Source: Neckera pumila (Eukaryota; Streptophyta; Bryopsida; Hypnales; Neckeraceae). Taken from it: 64,000 nucleotides of DNA. The position numbers and the translations under genes are program-made. The notes under the pieces were generated by a model. That model searched no databases and was not told where the DNA came from. It saw only the letters and a program-made list of their open reading frames with translations. Below are positions 49,561 to 59,665 of the stretch, piece after piece (position 1 is the stretch's first letter; the number at the start of each line of letters is the position of its first letter). The DNA is taken from positions 23,743,823 to 23,807,822 of the forward strand of contig OZ018408.1 of the NCBI GenBank assembly GCA_963969595.1. The letters run 5' to 3'.

Positions 49561-50480
49561 GTGTATCAAACTCAGATACATCAAAAACAGAATTGCCATC
49601 GGGATCAGAGATTGGAGCATTGGCAATAGATAAAATGTCATCCCCGCATTTTGAACCATGCAAACATCGGAAAAGCGCCTCATCTTCATTCTCAGGTTTG
49701 CCTTTACAAAATGAAGGATCTACAATCGATAAGATAATAATACTTAAATCAACATTCAAAAAATTCTTTGCAATTCAAGACGAGTTCTGAAGCAAATCAA
49801 ACTTTGTTGCTTCATGATTTGAAGATGTAGAAGCTACATAATTTGTAATCTCCTCTAGCGCCATACATGGCGGGACTTCTGCTATTGCTTTAGGATACTA
49901 TATGTATATATGTATATTTGAACAGAATAATCTTGTTCTACTTTTAACACTTGAGAGCAAGCAGCTCTATGTACGTTCTTCTACTTGTGTGGCTACAAGT
50001 CTTATCCTATTAGGCTTGACTTGCAATCGCTTGCATGGTAGAACGCTCAGGGAATTGCCCGTTCTCTAGTACGGATTTGATGTTTGAGACTTGGAAGAAG
50101 AAAATGATCATCTAGCAAGCAGTGTACTTGAGTCACTTCTGAGGAATTTGTTGTGGTGCTATTGTTATTTGTTGGATTTTGGTCATGAGAATTGAAAAGA
50201 ATGGAATTTGAATGGTTTGATTGAATTTGAAGTGCAAAGTATACAAGAGTGTATATTTATATTATACAAAAATTTTCATGCAACAAACAAATTTTTTTTC
50301 CTACTGCCCGGAAATTTAAGGCCGTTTGAATCATCCCACCGTCAACCACAAGGTTTGAACTTGCAACCTCATGGCTAAAAGCCTAAGGCCTTCACCAATA
50401 AACCACCATTACAATTATATGTGCATATGAGTGTATTTACTTTATTTATCCATTTCTAATTCGGTATATTTACATTTAGT
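49561..50480. other. Intergenic DNA, no gene recognised
   Basis: A 72-codon minus frame (49541-49759) is acidic (E/D-rich) and could be the N-terminal part of the remnant at 48.5-49.5 kb. Otherwise nothing is seen. Confidence 0.3.
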
Positions 50481-50499
50481 AGACTTTGATAGTCATTTT

Positions 50500-50800
50500 T
50501 GCATAGTAGAATTACTTTTTTCAAAAAACTTTGAACCAAGGAAATAAAGCTAACTTTCATTTCCAAAAATCTGTTTGTGATTTTAACTCCTTAATCAAAA
50601 GTTATGGACAAAATTCAATGAAAATGTTATAAAATGTTAAAGAAAATGTCCCTTGCGACCCCTCTCTGAACTTTGTCCATAATTTTTGATTGGAGAGTCA
50701 AAATCAAAAAACGGATTTTTGGAGATGAAAGTTGGCTTCATTTTTCAACTTTTCTTAGTTCAAAGTTTTTTAAATAAAGTTATTACCTCTGTCTTTGAAA
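50500..50800. mobile_element. Fold-back element, family G, copy 1
   Basis: The left half (GCATAGTAGAATTACTTTTT ... AATCAAAAGTTATGGACAAA) is the inverse of the right half (TTTGTCCATAATTTTTGATT ... TTCAAAGTTTTTTAAATAAA), centred near 50650. The whole element is a long imperfect hairpin. The same sequence occurs at 61.0-61.36 kb. No coding capacity. Confidence 0.8.
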
Positions 50801-51530
50801 AAGACCGTGTTCCCTTTGTAAAATACAAAAGAAAAATGGGTCTATTTGAGAAACAAAGGGAGTATTTCACTTTGTCAAAATGGCCTTCAAAGTCTACTTG
50901 GATTAAAATTTCACAAGAATCGTATTCAACAAATATTGCATTAGGAAGGGCTTGCCCAAAAGTAAAAGATGATTTGAAATCATGCTTCAGGGCTTTAAAG
51001 ATTAATTAAATAATTATTCGGCATTTATGAGCCGACCTTACCATATTGTTATGATACAATTTCATAATATTATCAATAATAGAAAACGTAGGAATTTTGA
51101 TAGTATGATAGTGTATGAATGTATAAATTTACTAAGTAGAGTCCAAAGATTCCAAAAGATTCCAAAAAGATTCTAAAAAGATTTTATGTTCTCTAATAAA
51201 TTGTTGATTTGGTTGTTGCACTATTCTAGTAAAAAAAAATCTTGCAGCCATTTTATTGTTTTTTTACAAAAAGATCAAAATTTAGTGAAACCGGTTATTG
51301 CAATACCCAAAACAACAAAAATCAATTGATTTTTTTGTTGATTTGGTTGTGATTTTCTAGTAGTGAAATTTACATGTCGCTCATGTGGGGATGGTTTGTA
51401 AGATAAAAATTGCCATTTTGTACTATTTTTATCTATAGTTTTTGTTTCATAGTTTATAATAATAAGAAAGATTTGGTGAATTTCCAACCCTCTTTTGGAT
51501 GGATTTGACAAAATGAAGTAAAAAGAAGTT
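50801..51530. other. AT-rich intergenic DNA, no gene recognised
   Basis: A 107-codon plus frame starts inside the fold-back element (50686) and is not credible as a gene. A short AAAGATTC(C/T)AAAA repeat lies at 51145-51185. Confidence 0.35.
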
Positions 51531-51571
51531 GCAAGTTTCCTATATGCTAGTCACAAAGGCATGAAAGAGGT

Positions 51572-51997
51572 CATTAGAAGAGATTTGAGGCCTCCAAGAG
51601 CCCACAACTTATCCTGCGTTCCCGCAATGTTCCCACGTTGGAGAACGCAGGAAAGCTGCTGGGCTGACATGGTCGAGAGAGTGCCACGTCATTTTTGAAA
51701 AAAAAAAAAAAAAAAAAAAATTTTGCTTAGAAATCCGAATTTAACTAACAATGTTGCTACATTGTTAGTTAAAGGATTGTACTAACAATGTTGCTACATT
51801 GTTAGTTAAAGGATTTACTAACAATTGGGCAATTTAACTAACAATGTAGCAACATTGTTAGTACAATTGGGCAAATTTTTTTTTGTTTTTTTTGAAATTT
51901 TTTTTTTTGACAACTCGTACCGGCTGTTCACAGAATTGGGACAGCATTGGGAACAAGCCTAAAACGGCCCTCTAATGCCCTCAAATCTCTTCTAATG
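51572..51997. mobile_element. MITE, 'CATTAGAAGAGATTTGAGG' copy (426 bp)
   Basis: Exact 19-bp inverted ends. Internal TGCCACGTCAT and CGTACCGGCTG blocks match the 7.4-kb element. Inside is an A23 run (51698-51720) and three copies of a hairpin sequence (separate entry). The flanks repeat ATGAAAGAGGTC on both sides of the element, giving a nearby uninterrupted relative of the target at 52047. Confidence 0.85.
51741..51863. repeat. Triple hairpin unit TAACTAACAATGT-TGCT-ACATTGTTAGTTA
   Basis: A 30-32-bp palindrome with a TGCT loop occurs at 51741-51772, again at 51780-51809, and inverted at 51834-51863. The intervening AAAGGATTT and ACAATTGGGCAA segments are also repeated. Confidence 0.9.
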
Positions 51998-52029
51998 TCA
52001 ATCTTTTGCTATAGATCACAAATTTCCTA

Positions 52030-52235
52030 TACACCAATCACAAAGGCATGAAAGAGGTCTAATTTTTGCTTTAGATTGCCCCTCCAAACACATTGTCACT
52101 TAAGGGCTTTACAAAAAAGATGCTCAAAAGGTCCCAAAGACATGAAGGAGATCCTATTTTTGCTCTAGATTGCTCCCTTCAAATACATTGTTAGTTAAAG
52201 GATTTACAAAAAAGATACTCTACAAGTCCAAATCC
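52030..52235 (+). repeat. 94-bp tandem duplication
   Basis: CATGAAAGAGGTCTAATTTT at 52047 recurs as CATGAAGGAGATCCTATTTT at 52141; the two units share GCT(T/C)TAGATTGC, ACATTGT and TTTACAAAAAAGAT in order. Confidence 0.8.
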
Positions 52236-52849
52236 TTGGAATCCATATAGCAAGACAATGATATGCTACACTACCAAGGAAACACTAATTAAAGACCTTT
52301 AGGTTTAATATTATACTCTAGATGGATGAAACACATGGGGGAGAAAAGACCTTTGAAGTTTACTTTTATCAATGAGCCAACTATTATCACGCCATCGATA
52401 CACTTTAAACTATTCCTTTGCTACACCTTCTTCCCATTTTCAATCCTCATAGAACGAGGACGTCGCACTATCTCCTTGAATTACAAATGGTCCATTCTTT
52501 AAAGATTAAGAAGCCTATTTCTTCTCTTCTGGAGGTGAAGTATCGGCTTTAAAAAGATTTCACTAGCAAAGTGTTTTTCTCAGAGAAGGTGTAACAACCC
52601 CTATTATACAAAACAATCATTTTTTGAGGTTCACATACACAATTTGCCTAAGGTTGTCATTTTGAATTGCATATTTGGAAAAATGAACTAGCTCATCTAT
52701 TACAATCGCACCAAGATATTCAATTTATGTCAAGGAACTGGCACCATTTAGGATTAATCACTCAAATAAAGGTGTCACAACAAAGTTAGGGTGTCCTAAT
52801 AAAACAGGCTAGATCTAATAACATGGAGCAATGGATATGTAATAAGAAC
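52236..52849. other. AT-rich intergenic DNA, no gene recognised
   Basis: No credible frame or repeat boundary is seen. Confidence 0.35.
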
Positions 52850-53590
52850 TTAACCCTGGAGGGCTATTTTGTGGCGTTTCGATGACAAACTAGTGAGATG
52901 GAAAGAGTTCAAAAGCATGTTTTCATCCACATTTTTTTATTGACCTTTCATTTTAGGTCATGAAGAGTATCCAATTGGCTTTGTAGTCTTGTCAATTTTT
53001 GTCTTTATGTAAATGAGAAGTTATTAAGAAAAATAGATCACAAAATATGCAAGTTTAGTGTATTTTGTGAAGTTACTACACTCTAAATTTGAAAATTTTC
53101 ACAAAAATGATATTTTCTGAGTTTGAACCCAACTAACAAAATAAAGGTCATCTACTCTAGTTTCACTCCAATTTGAGTTTTGAAAAAATTCCAAATATTG
53201 AATATTTGATTGCAAATTGAACTTTAAATGTATTTCAATGTCTATTAAATTCTAATTATAGAATTATATGGAAATTGAGTTTACTATACAATATACTATG
53301 ATGTTTGTCATTGTAATACACACACATAGTGAAAATTTCAGATTTTTTGTATTTTCAAGTAGTTTTCTATTTAATGTGATTTTTCTTTATTTTTTTTTCA
53401 AAATTCTCAAAAAAAAAAATTTCCACAAAAAAAATCTAAATGTTTTATGAAGTAAAGAAGACATGTAATTTCATCTCTGAAAAATAAATATAAAATTTTT
53501 CATACATTTCTAGTTGCAAAATTGCAACAAACTGAGTGATGATAGTGAGGCTTGGAATTAGTAGTCATAGGCCCGTGTTTTAAGGGTTAA
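52850..53590. mobile_element. TTAA element, family L (741 bp)
   Basis: The left end is TTAACCCTGGAGGGCTATTT and the right end read inward TTAACCCTTAAAACACGGGC; both TTAA are intact. The terminal repeat is short. Its right two-thirds are found again at 41.6-42.15 kb. Confidence 0.6.
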
Positions 53591-54140
53591 GAATTACCAA
53601 CTAAATATCAAGACCAGAGCCAAACTAGAAGCCAATTAGCCCACGCACATGCACATATTATGCTACGCTTAGCCAACGGTCCACCACCACCCGCCTGGCA
53701 GGCCGACGGTTTTAGGCCTGGTGGGTTTGGCCACCACTAGGTGTGGCATGGCATAGATTTTTGTTGCGGGGCGGAGACTTTCATTGCGTGGGAGTGCCAA
53801 GGGGGGGGGGGGGGGGGGGGACTTTAAGTTAACTGATTTTTTTTTTCAAGGGCAGCTAGGCATGGCAGGGAGCTTGTGCGCCTCCGCCACCGCTATCCCC
53901 CGCAATCCATCCTCCCTGCCTCTGGCGCCTTGCTAGGCGTGGCGGGGGAAGACCATGTGCGTGGGGTAAGTCAATACGTCATCGCACTAAACTACAGTAC
54001 ACTCATAATCCACAAACCATGAAATCCGTTCAAAGTAGCAACCCCAAACTATGACCTTGAAGTAAACCTGGATCAGAAGAAAACTATCAAAGCCTCTGCT
54101 AACACCAGTTACTATCGTAAACCCTCCTGCTCATTCTAAA
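53591..54140. other. GC-richer intergenic DNA with a G20 run
   Basis: A homopolymer of 20 G occupies 53801-53820, a likely assembly or sequencing weak point. Flanking stretches carry GGCNGGNGTGGCA-type blocks in loose repetition. No gene recognised. Confidence 0.5.
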
Positions 54141-54565
54141 TAGGGGTAGTCACAGTGTCTTCATTCCACCAAAATTTGCAGAAGAATGAGAAAAACAGGG
54201 AGCCAATGGGAAGCCTGAATTCATGAAGAAAGTGTGACACCCCTTTTTGGTGTGTCAAACATGGAGGATCGAAATTCGGCGAATGCTTTTACTCGTACGA
54301 CTATATCAACAACCTCTAGGGTGAGATCAACAACCTCCGGCATGAAATGAGCAACCTCTTAGGTGAAAGCAACAATCCTTAAGGTGAAAGCAACAAGGAT
54401 TACCACACTAACATCTCGCAACGTCCATTAGTCACCTCTGCAGGAGACTAATGTGCATAGCGAAGCTTTCACAGAAGAAGCTTGCAGAGGCAATGGCAAT
54501 GGGAGCCGACACATCCCCATTCACACAACAGTTTTCCTGGAGTGAAGACACTGTCACTACCCCTA
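54141..54565. mobile_element. MITE with 27-bp terminal inverted repeats
   Basis: TAGGGGTAGTCACAGTGTCT (54141 on) and its inverted partner ending at 54565 match at 25 of 27 positions. The 425-bp body contains a 21-bp tandem repeat but no transposase. Confidence 0.85.
54305..54398 (+). repeat. 21-bp tandem repeat x 4.5 inside the MITE
   Basis: Units ATCAACAACCTCTAGGGTGA..., each 21 bp, start at 54305, 54326, 54347 and 54368. Read in one frame they give heptads of the type I-N-N-L-x-G-E, interrupted by stops. Confidence 0.85.
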
Positions 54566-54995
54566 ATGTATTGACTAAATGTTCAGCAATGGTCAAAATT
54601 AGCACGATTCACGCCCAACAATGAGCACTCCATAATAATTCGATCATGCCTCTTGCAGTTTGCACCGGACGCGGTAGACTGCTGGAAAGTTCTCCAATGC
54701 CATCCCACTACAGTAGCAGGAATACATGCACCACAACAGTCGACAGATGCACCAGCACTACAGCTAGTCCATGTCGTACTCACAAGAAAAAGAAAATACG
54801 GAGTACCACTCGACCAATTTTAAACTTATTACATGGGTCAATTAAACAATTCACTCGTCAGACCTTCGGTAATGCCTTCGTATGAGCAACAATGGACACA
54901 CAAAAGCTCCTCTAAAGTTCTCAAATACAATTTTCTTAAGTCATAGTGCCTCCACTTATTCCAAGGGAAAGCGAGCAGTTTAACGAGTCTCCATT
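54566..54995. other. 3' flank of the alpha-MPP gene
   Basis: Mixed-composition sequence; frames of 66 and 79 codons on opposite strands are not credible. It probably includes the 3' UTR of the gene to the right. Confidence 0.4.
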
Positions 54996-57425
54996 CTAAA
55001 AGCGGTTCGCGACTGCATCAAACCGAGGTACTTGGACAACATCACCCCAAGAAGCCATGGTCAACGGGGTCGAGATGATCTTCTGAGCAACCTCGGAAAT
55101 GTCCTTCAAGGTCAACGCCTGAATACCCTCAAGAAACTCGGACACGGGCTTACGATGGCCGTAGGTCAAGATTTGACGACCGATATCCTCGGTCACCACG
55201 ACCCGAGACTCCAAGTTCATCAAAACGGCAGAAACCGTGGCATTCTTGGCCCGCTGCAATTCGGCTTCGCTCACTTGACCGGAAGTCGCAACTGCAGTGA
55301 ACTCTTCACAGACAAGGTCCACCAGCTTCGGAATAAAATGACCGGAAGAAGTGGCGTGAATACCGAACAGACCCGTGTCATTGTACACGCTGTTGAAGGC
55401 GGTGAATGATTGCACCTGCTCCCACCTGTTCAAAACCTGCAACCCAAAACACGTCCACAATCACATACTGTCCGACAAGAAGACCAGCCAGTGCCCATCC
55501 CCGAACAACACAGGGACACGGGTCCAAACGATACACGGCTGCCAGCCATTACATTCTCTCTCAATCTCGACGCCAAAACGCATTCAACGATGTCCAGCTC
55601 TTACCCGAGTGTACAATCGAGAGTACATTCCCTTCCCAGGACCGCCGGCCGAGAAAGAGCCTCCCCCTCCCAACAGAGATTGCAGCACTGTCACTGCATA
55701 CGAATCCTTTTCGTTCCTCCAACCTCCGGGAACTTCGAAGGCCACGGCAACATGAGTCAGCGGAGAGTCCACGGATTGCCGCCAGTCACCACCCACGTAC
55801 TCCGTCTTCACCGCAGTGGACGCATCGAAAGAAGGCAGGTCGGACAACAAAGGTTCGGCGACGGAAAGAAGCTCGTCGTGATCCACGCCAGACGCTGACA
55901 AAACAGAGGAGAATGTCAATGCCATCATCAGAGTCCACGACACTCAGAGTTTCACCCAATATTCGCGCTGGATAGAACCCAGTCGCACTGTCAACAGCAA
56001 AGTTCTCGCAGACGCTGCCCAAAGCATCGGAGCAAGCCCTCCATTCCCACAGTTCCCCGATAGCCCTAACAAAGGCGAATGCGTAGCAAGTTGCAAAATC
56101 CTCCCTTTGAGATACGAGGACATAACTTCTCCACGGAAATCTCAGAAAAAAATCAACTCCCGATCAATCATGGAACGGACTTCACGGAATCGTACGCAAT
56201 CTTGCCAGACATCATGATACCCTAATCTCCACATTTTCTCCCCCAGACCCGATCACACAGGCACTAGTCGAATCGAAACCTAATCCCACTCCACGAGGGA
56301 CCCTCCAATGCGCAAGCTCATTATCAAAAGCCACACCTCTCTTCTGATCAAGTCCATAAGACGAACGGCTCATCAAACCTGGAATGCTCTTTCCCACCCT
56401 CATATGCACTTGGTGGTCATTCTGCAACGCCATCCCAGCAGAGCGAAAACAGACATTGTAAATCCTAATTTCACCACCCACGCGAAACGTACCCGGCGCT
56501 ACAAGGAACCGAAACCCATGGTCAATTGCGACCGGGACACGAGACAAAGAGACCCGCTCACACTCGCAAGCGTCAACATCAAAATTCTAAACTTTCTCGA
56601 GACGGAAATGATCCATCCATCCATCCTACCTGCCAAGACGATCCGGGGAGCGGAGTAGTTCTCCTTAACGAAGTCGTGCAGCACGCCGCCGTTCAGACGA
56701 CCCAAACAAGACTCCGGCGCCATCAGAGGCTGCCCCAAGCCCCCGACGTACCCCGCCGAATGCAGCGCCTCGTAGATCGCCACCTGCGGGTTGCCCACCA
56801 TCTCCGCCGTCTCCGCCTTCACCTTGGCCAGCTGCTCCTGCACCTCCCACTCGTTGAACAGAGGGTTGCGCACCGTGTCCACCAGCAGCTCCACCAGCTC
56901 CGGCACGAACGTCCTGATCGCGTCGCCCGTGTAGCACATCTGCTCGCGCGACGCGTTCGCCACCACGTTCCCGCCGATGGCCTCCACCTCGCGCACCAGG
57001 CGGAAGTGCGAGCGGTTGGCCGTGCTCTTGAACGCCATGCGCTCCAGCAGGTGCGACGAGCCCGTGCACGACGGGTTCTCGTTCTTGGACCCGGAGTCGA
57101 TGAACACGCCGATGGTGGACGTCGGCCCTGCGATGTCCTGCGACGCGATCTTCAGTCCGTTGCCCAGCGTGGTAACGCGCGTCTCGCCGGGACGCACGTC
57201 GTCCGGCAGCGCGGGCGGCAAATTCACGCCCTCCAGCGGCTCGAACAATGCAGGCACGGGCGTGGTGGGGCGCTCGCCGAGGAACCACGACAGCACGCCC
57301 CCGGAGCTCGACCCCTGCGACGATTCCGCTCGCGGGAGAGCCTGGTGAGCGGCAGCGCTGGTGCGAAGCGGGCGCTGCACCAGCAGCTTCGCCAGGCGCG
57401 CCCTCCGCACTGCCGCACCCCTCAT
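54996..57425 (-). CDS. Mitochondrial processing peptidase, alpha subunit (three exons)
   Basis: Minus-strand exons 57425-56630, 55894-55605 and 55436-54996, joined by GT-AG introns of 735 bp (phase 1) and 168 bp (phase 0), give 508 residues, the usual length. MPP removes presequences from imported proteins in mitochondria; in plants it is built into the cytochrome bc1 complex as its core subunits. Seen here: an Arg-rich, acid-free start (MRGAAVRRARLAKLL) typical of a matrix-targeting presequence; the M16 fold from about 83; HLLER at 125-129 in place of the zinc motif HxxEH of the beta subunit, as is normal for the non-catalytic alpha subunit; the glycine-rich substrate loop LLGGGGSFSAGGPGKGM at 339-355; and the ILTYG-x-RKP block of plant alpha subunits in exon 3. 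ATG 57425 was preferred to the upstream in-frame ATG at 57602 because it begins the presequence. Exon 1 is markedly GC-rich. Apparently intact. Confidence 0.93.
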
Positions 57426-58157
57426 CGTTGCGTCGATGTGCCCTCGCTCGCAGCGACCGCGATCACGCTTGGGCTCCTGCAATCCAAACCCTAACCTGGA
57501 AGAAGAGAGAAGCGCACGACGAAACAAAGGAGGGCACACCTCAAAACAAAGGAGCGGGCGGGTAAAGAGTAAAGACCTCATGTGCCCGTCGAATTTTCTC
57601 ATCCATTGGCTCTTTTTTCATTCATTCTCGGAGCCGCGGGGGCCGCTGGAAACTCACACCGCGGCACTCTGCGTCTTGGCTTTGGACACTGACCGTTTCC
57701 CTGTCTGCTTGTCGCTGTGTTCACCGTGAGGTTTTCTGATTTGATCTAGGGTTTTGGTTGTCGATCTGGAACTGGTCGTAGGGTTTGATCTCGCAGTCGC
57801 CAACTGCCCGTCCAAGCGACACTCAACACATTCAAAGCTTTTTAGAAGAACAGCTCACGACCACAGGTGAAGAATTGCGTTATTGCCCTTGTTCTGCATC
57901 TAGTTCAAGAGCTTCTTGATTGGTTGTAGAGTTTGAGGTCTTGCAACACGAAAAAAAGCTCTGGATAAGATATGTTTGGGAGCAGATCGATTGTATGTTT
58001 GGAAGCAAATGCTTGAACTCGCAGAGGCACGGTTGTTAACTACACTAGAGAACAGTTTCTCGTGTTGCAAGACATTTGGAAGCAAATACTTGAATTCACA
58101 GAGGCACGGTTGTTAATTAGAGAACAATTTCTGGTGTTGCAAGACAAGGCTCCAGTT
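57426..58157. promoter_or_regulatory. Divergent promoter interval with telo-box motifs
   Basis: The 732 bp lie between the alpha-MPP start (-) and the ADH-like start (+). Telo-box sequences AAACCCTAA (57487-57495) and TAGGGTTT (57747-57754 and 57779-57786) are present; such motifs are common near starts of plant housekeeping genes. The transcription starts are not defined. Confidence 0.5.
57998..58146 (+). repeat. Tandem duplication, 77 + 72 bp, in the leader of the ADH-like exon
   Basis: TTTGGAAGCAAATGCTTGAA at 57998 recurs as TTTGGAAGCAAATACTTGAA at 58075; both units go on with CAGAGGCACGGTTGTTAA and end GTGTTGCAAGACA. The second ends 11 bp before the ATG at 58158. Confidence 0.9.
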
Positions 58158-58209
58158 ATGGCGACTACGAAGCCCGAAAGCACCATTGGCAAGGTCATTA
58201 CGTGCAAAG
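58158..58209 (+). CDS. Plant alcohol dehydrogenase first coding exon (partial gene)
   Basis: ATG to the donor GT at 58210 encodes MATTKPESTIGKVITCK plus one base. In plant class III ADH (S-nitrosoglutathione reductase) and related ADHs the N-terminus is M-A-T-x-G-x-V-I-T-C-K-A-A-V, and the first intron falls after the same Lys codon in phase 1, exactly as here. The enzyme would be a cytosolic zinc-dependent dehydrogenase. The rest of the gene (AAVAWE..., the zinc-site cysteines, the NAD-binding fold) is not seen in the following 5.8 kb on this strand, so either intron 1 is very long or this exon has been separated from its gene. The leader sequence and telo-boxes upstream suggest a true transcription start. 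Confidence 0.5.
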
Positions 58210-58314
58210 GTATTTGACCTAATTCACGTATATAGAGAGTTTGACCTAATTGATTCTGAGTTCGTGTTTTCTGTGACAATTGCCAACTTTCGAGGAAGTT
58301 CTGAAAAAATGAAG

Positions 58315-58396
58315 CAATGTCGAAGCTTTGATGGGAAGAGCCTATTATCATGAGCTTAAAGGGGAATATTCAGAAGCTCTTGCAGACCAAAATCAG
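58315..58396 (+). CDS. Possible TPR-repeat exon, IFT139/TTC21B-like (fragment)
   Basis: Between AG at 58313-58314 and a GT donor at 58397, one frame reads NVEALMGRAYYHELKGEYSE followed by ALADQNQ. This has the spacing of a tetratricopeptide helix pair, and the N-V-E-A-L-M-G-x-A beginning resembles the TTC21 (IFT139) intraflagellar-transport family. The acceptor lacks a strong pyrimidine tract and no neighbouring exon was found, so it may be a chance or relic exon. Confidence 0.25.
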
Positions 58397-59230
58397 GTAT
58401 TGCTCTGATCTTCAATATGACAATTGCCAGAATCATGGCTGTTTATGATCGTTAGCTTTAAAATTGTGGGTAGGCTCTGAATCTCCCGCTAGTGTACGTT
58501 GTTTCTCACGAGACAGGGTTCACTACTTGAACCTTTGAAACCGAGCGTGAGCATTATTCATCAAATTACTAAGATGGCAATCCTTGTTGATAGTGTGATT
58601 CAACATGCATACAATTCCCCGAACATATCCCTCATTTCCGGCAAAACATAATTATAGCTTGAATGTTTTGCCACATTTCATTTCTACATTGATTAGGACT
58701 TGTGGAAAATCTCAGGAGGTGTTGAACAGGGAGAAAATACGGTATTTGAAGCTTGGTATTAGCTGCACGATCCAGGAAGTGATTATTCGCTGATAAAATT
58801 CTAGCCGCGGATGAAATTCTTTTGGGATGAATCTATTATACTAGATTTTGTTACTATGGTGAAGAACCACATACCTCTTTGACCGTAATGTTATGGTCAA
58901 ATGCCAAGGACTTGGTTCCAGGAGCTAGCTGCTAAGCCACTAAACTTTTAGTAAGCCCTCATTGCATCATGGCATCTTTGAAAAACTGCAATTCTAACCT
59001 GTTAAATTTTTATGTAAAAAGTGATCAAATTACTTACTTCACAAATTCAAGAACTTCAATACAAATACAGTATTGAACCATAGTGACTGATTTAAAGCTT
59101 CATCCTGCACCATATTACTTTCTTCAACAACTACCAGAGATTCAATTACCAGCATATGTATCAGATTTTGACTACCGGTACGATAGTAAACAATGACCAC
59201 AGAAAATGTGGTTCCAGCAAACACTGAACT
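58397..59230. other. Intergenic or intronic DNA, no gene recognised
   Basis: Short frames only (62 codons at 58605). If the ADH-like exon belongs to a complete gene, this would be part of its first intron. Confidence 0.3.
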
Positions 59231-59233
59231 TAC

Positions 59234-59400
59234 TCGAGAATGAGCATGATTGAGGCAAGGAATGAGGCCTCTAAGGAAGACCCCGGCCTTGTTTCCAAAA
59301 ACGACGGGATCCCGGTTTCCTAATGCGACGAGAATGCTGCAAGCTTTCTTTTGCACCTCATGAAATTGATCAATAAGAGTCACAGCAATGATTTGTGGCA
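59234..59400 (-). CDS. HEAT-repeat exon, DNAAF5 (HEATR2)-like
   Basis: The minus frame reads TLIDQFHEVQKKACSILVAL, GNRDPVVFGNKAGVFLRGLI and PCLNHAHSR, then a strong GTAAGT donor at 59233-59228. L-x-D-x-F-H-E-V-x-K-K-A-C is a typical HEAT helix pair, and the following G-x-x-L-R-G-L-I-x-x-L-x-H-x-H-S-R-V-R pattern parallels the L-V-G-P-L-x-x-T-x-S-H-x-H-x-K-V-R region of DNAAF5, which helps preassemble axonemal dynein arms in the cytoplasm. The acceptor is uncertain (about 59400, or AG at 59358-59357 leaving exactly 41 codons). Not a complete gene in what I can read. Confidence 0.45.
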
Positions 59401-59665
59401 TCACCAAACATCGTCAAAGAACCGGACTTGTACACATGCCCAACATGATCACCAAACGTGCAAATTGATGCACAAGTTGGCATGCTTCAATATATAATAG
59501 ATTGCCATCAAGGCCTCATAGTAGCTTAAGCAAGAAGATGCATCAAAAGACACCCATTGCTTCCAACAACCACATCATCCTAATCATGTAAGAGTACATT
59601 AAACCGAGAAGATTCAAACCCTGTATAGAAGATCAATGAGGTTTTTAAGTGTCAGAAGCTCACAC

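Noticed and set aside
55375..55975. Plus-strand frames of 126, 162 and 189 codons
   Set aside because: They lie antisense to alpha-MPP exon 2 and both introns, and have no recognisable domain.
56526..57494. 322-codon plus-strand frame opposite the alpha-MPP first exon, and a 207-codon minus frame
   Set aside because: Both are shadows of the GC-rich alpha-MPP exon in other frames (Arg/His/Leu- and Ala/Gly-rich); the alpha-MPP frame alone matches a family.
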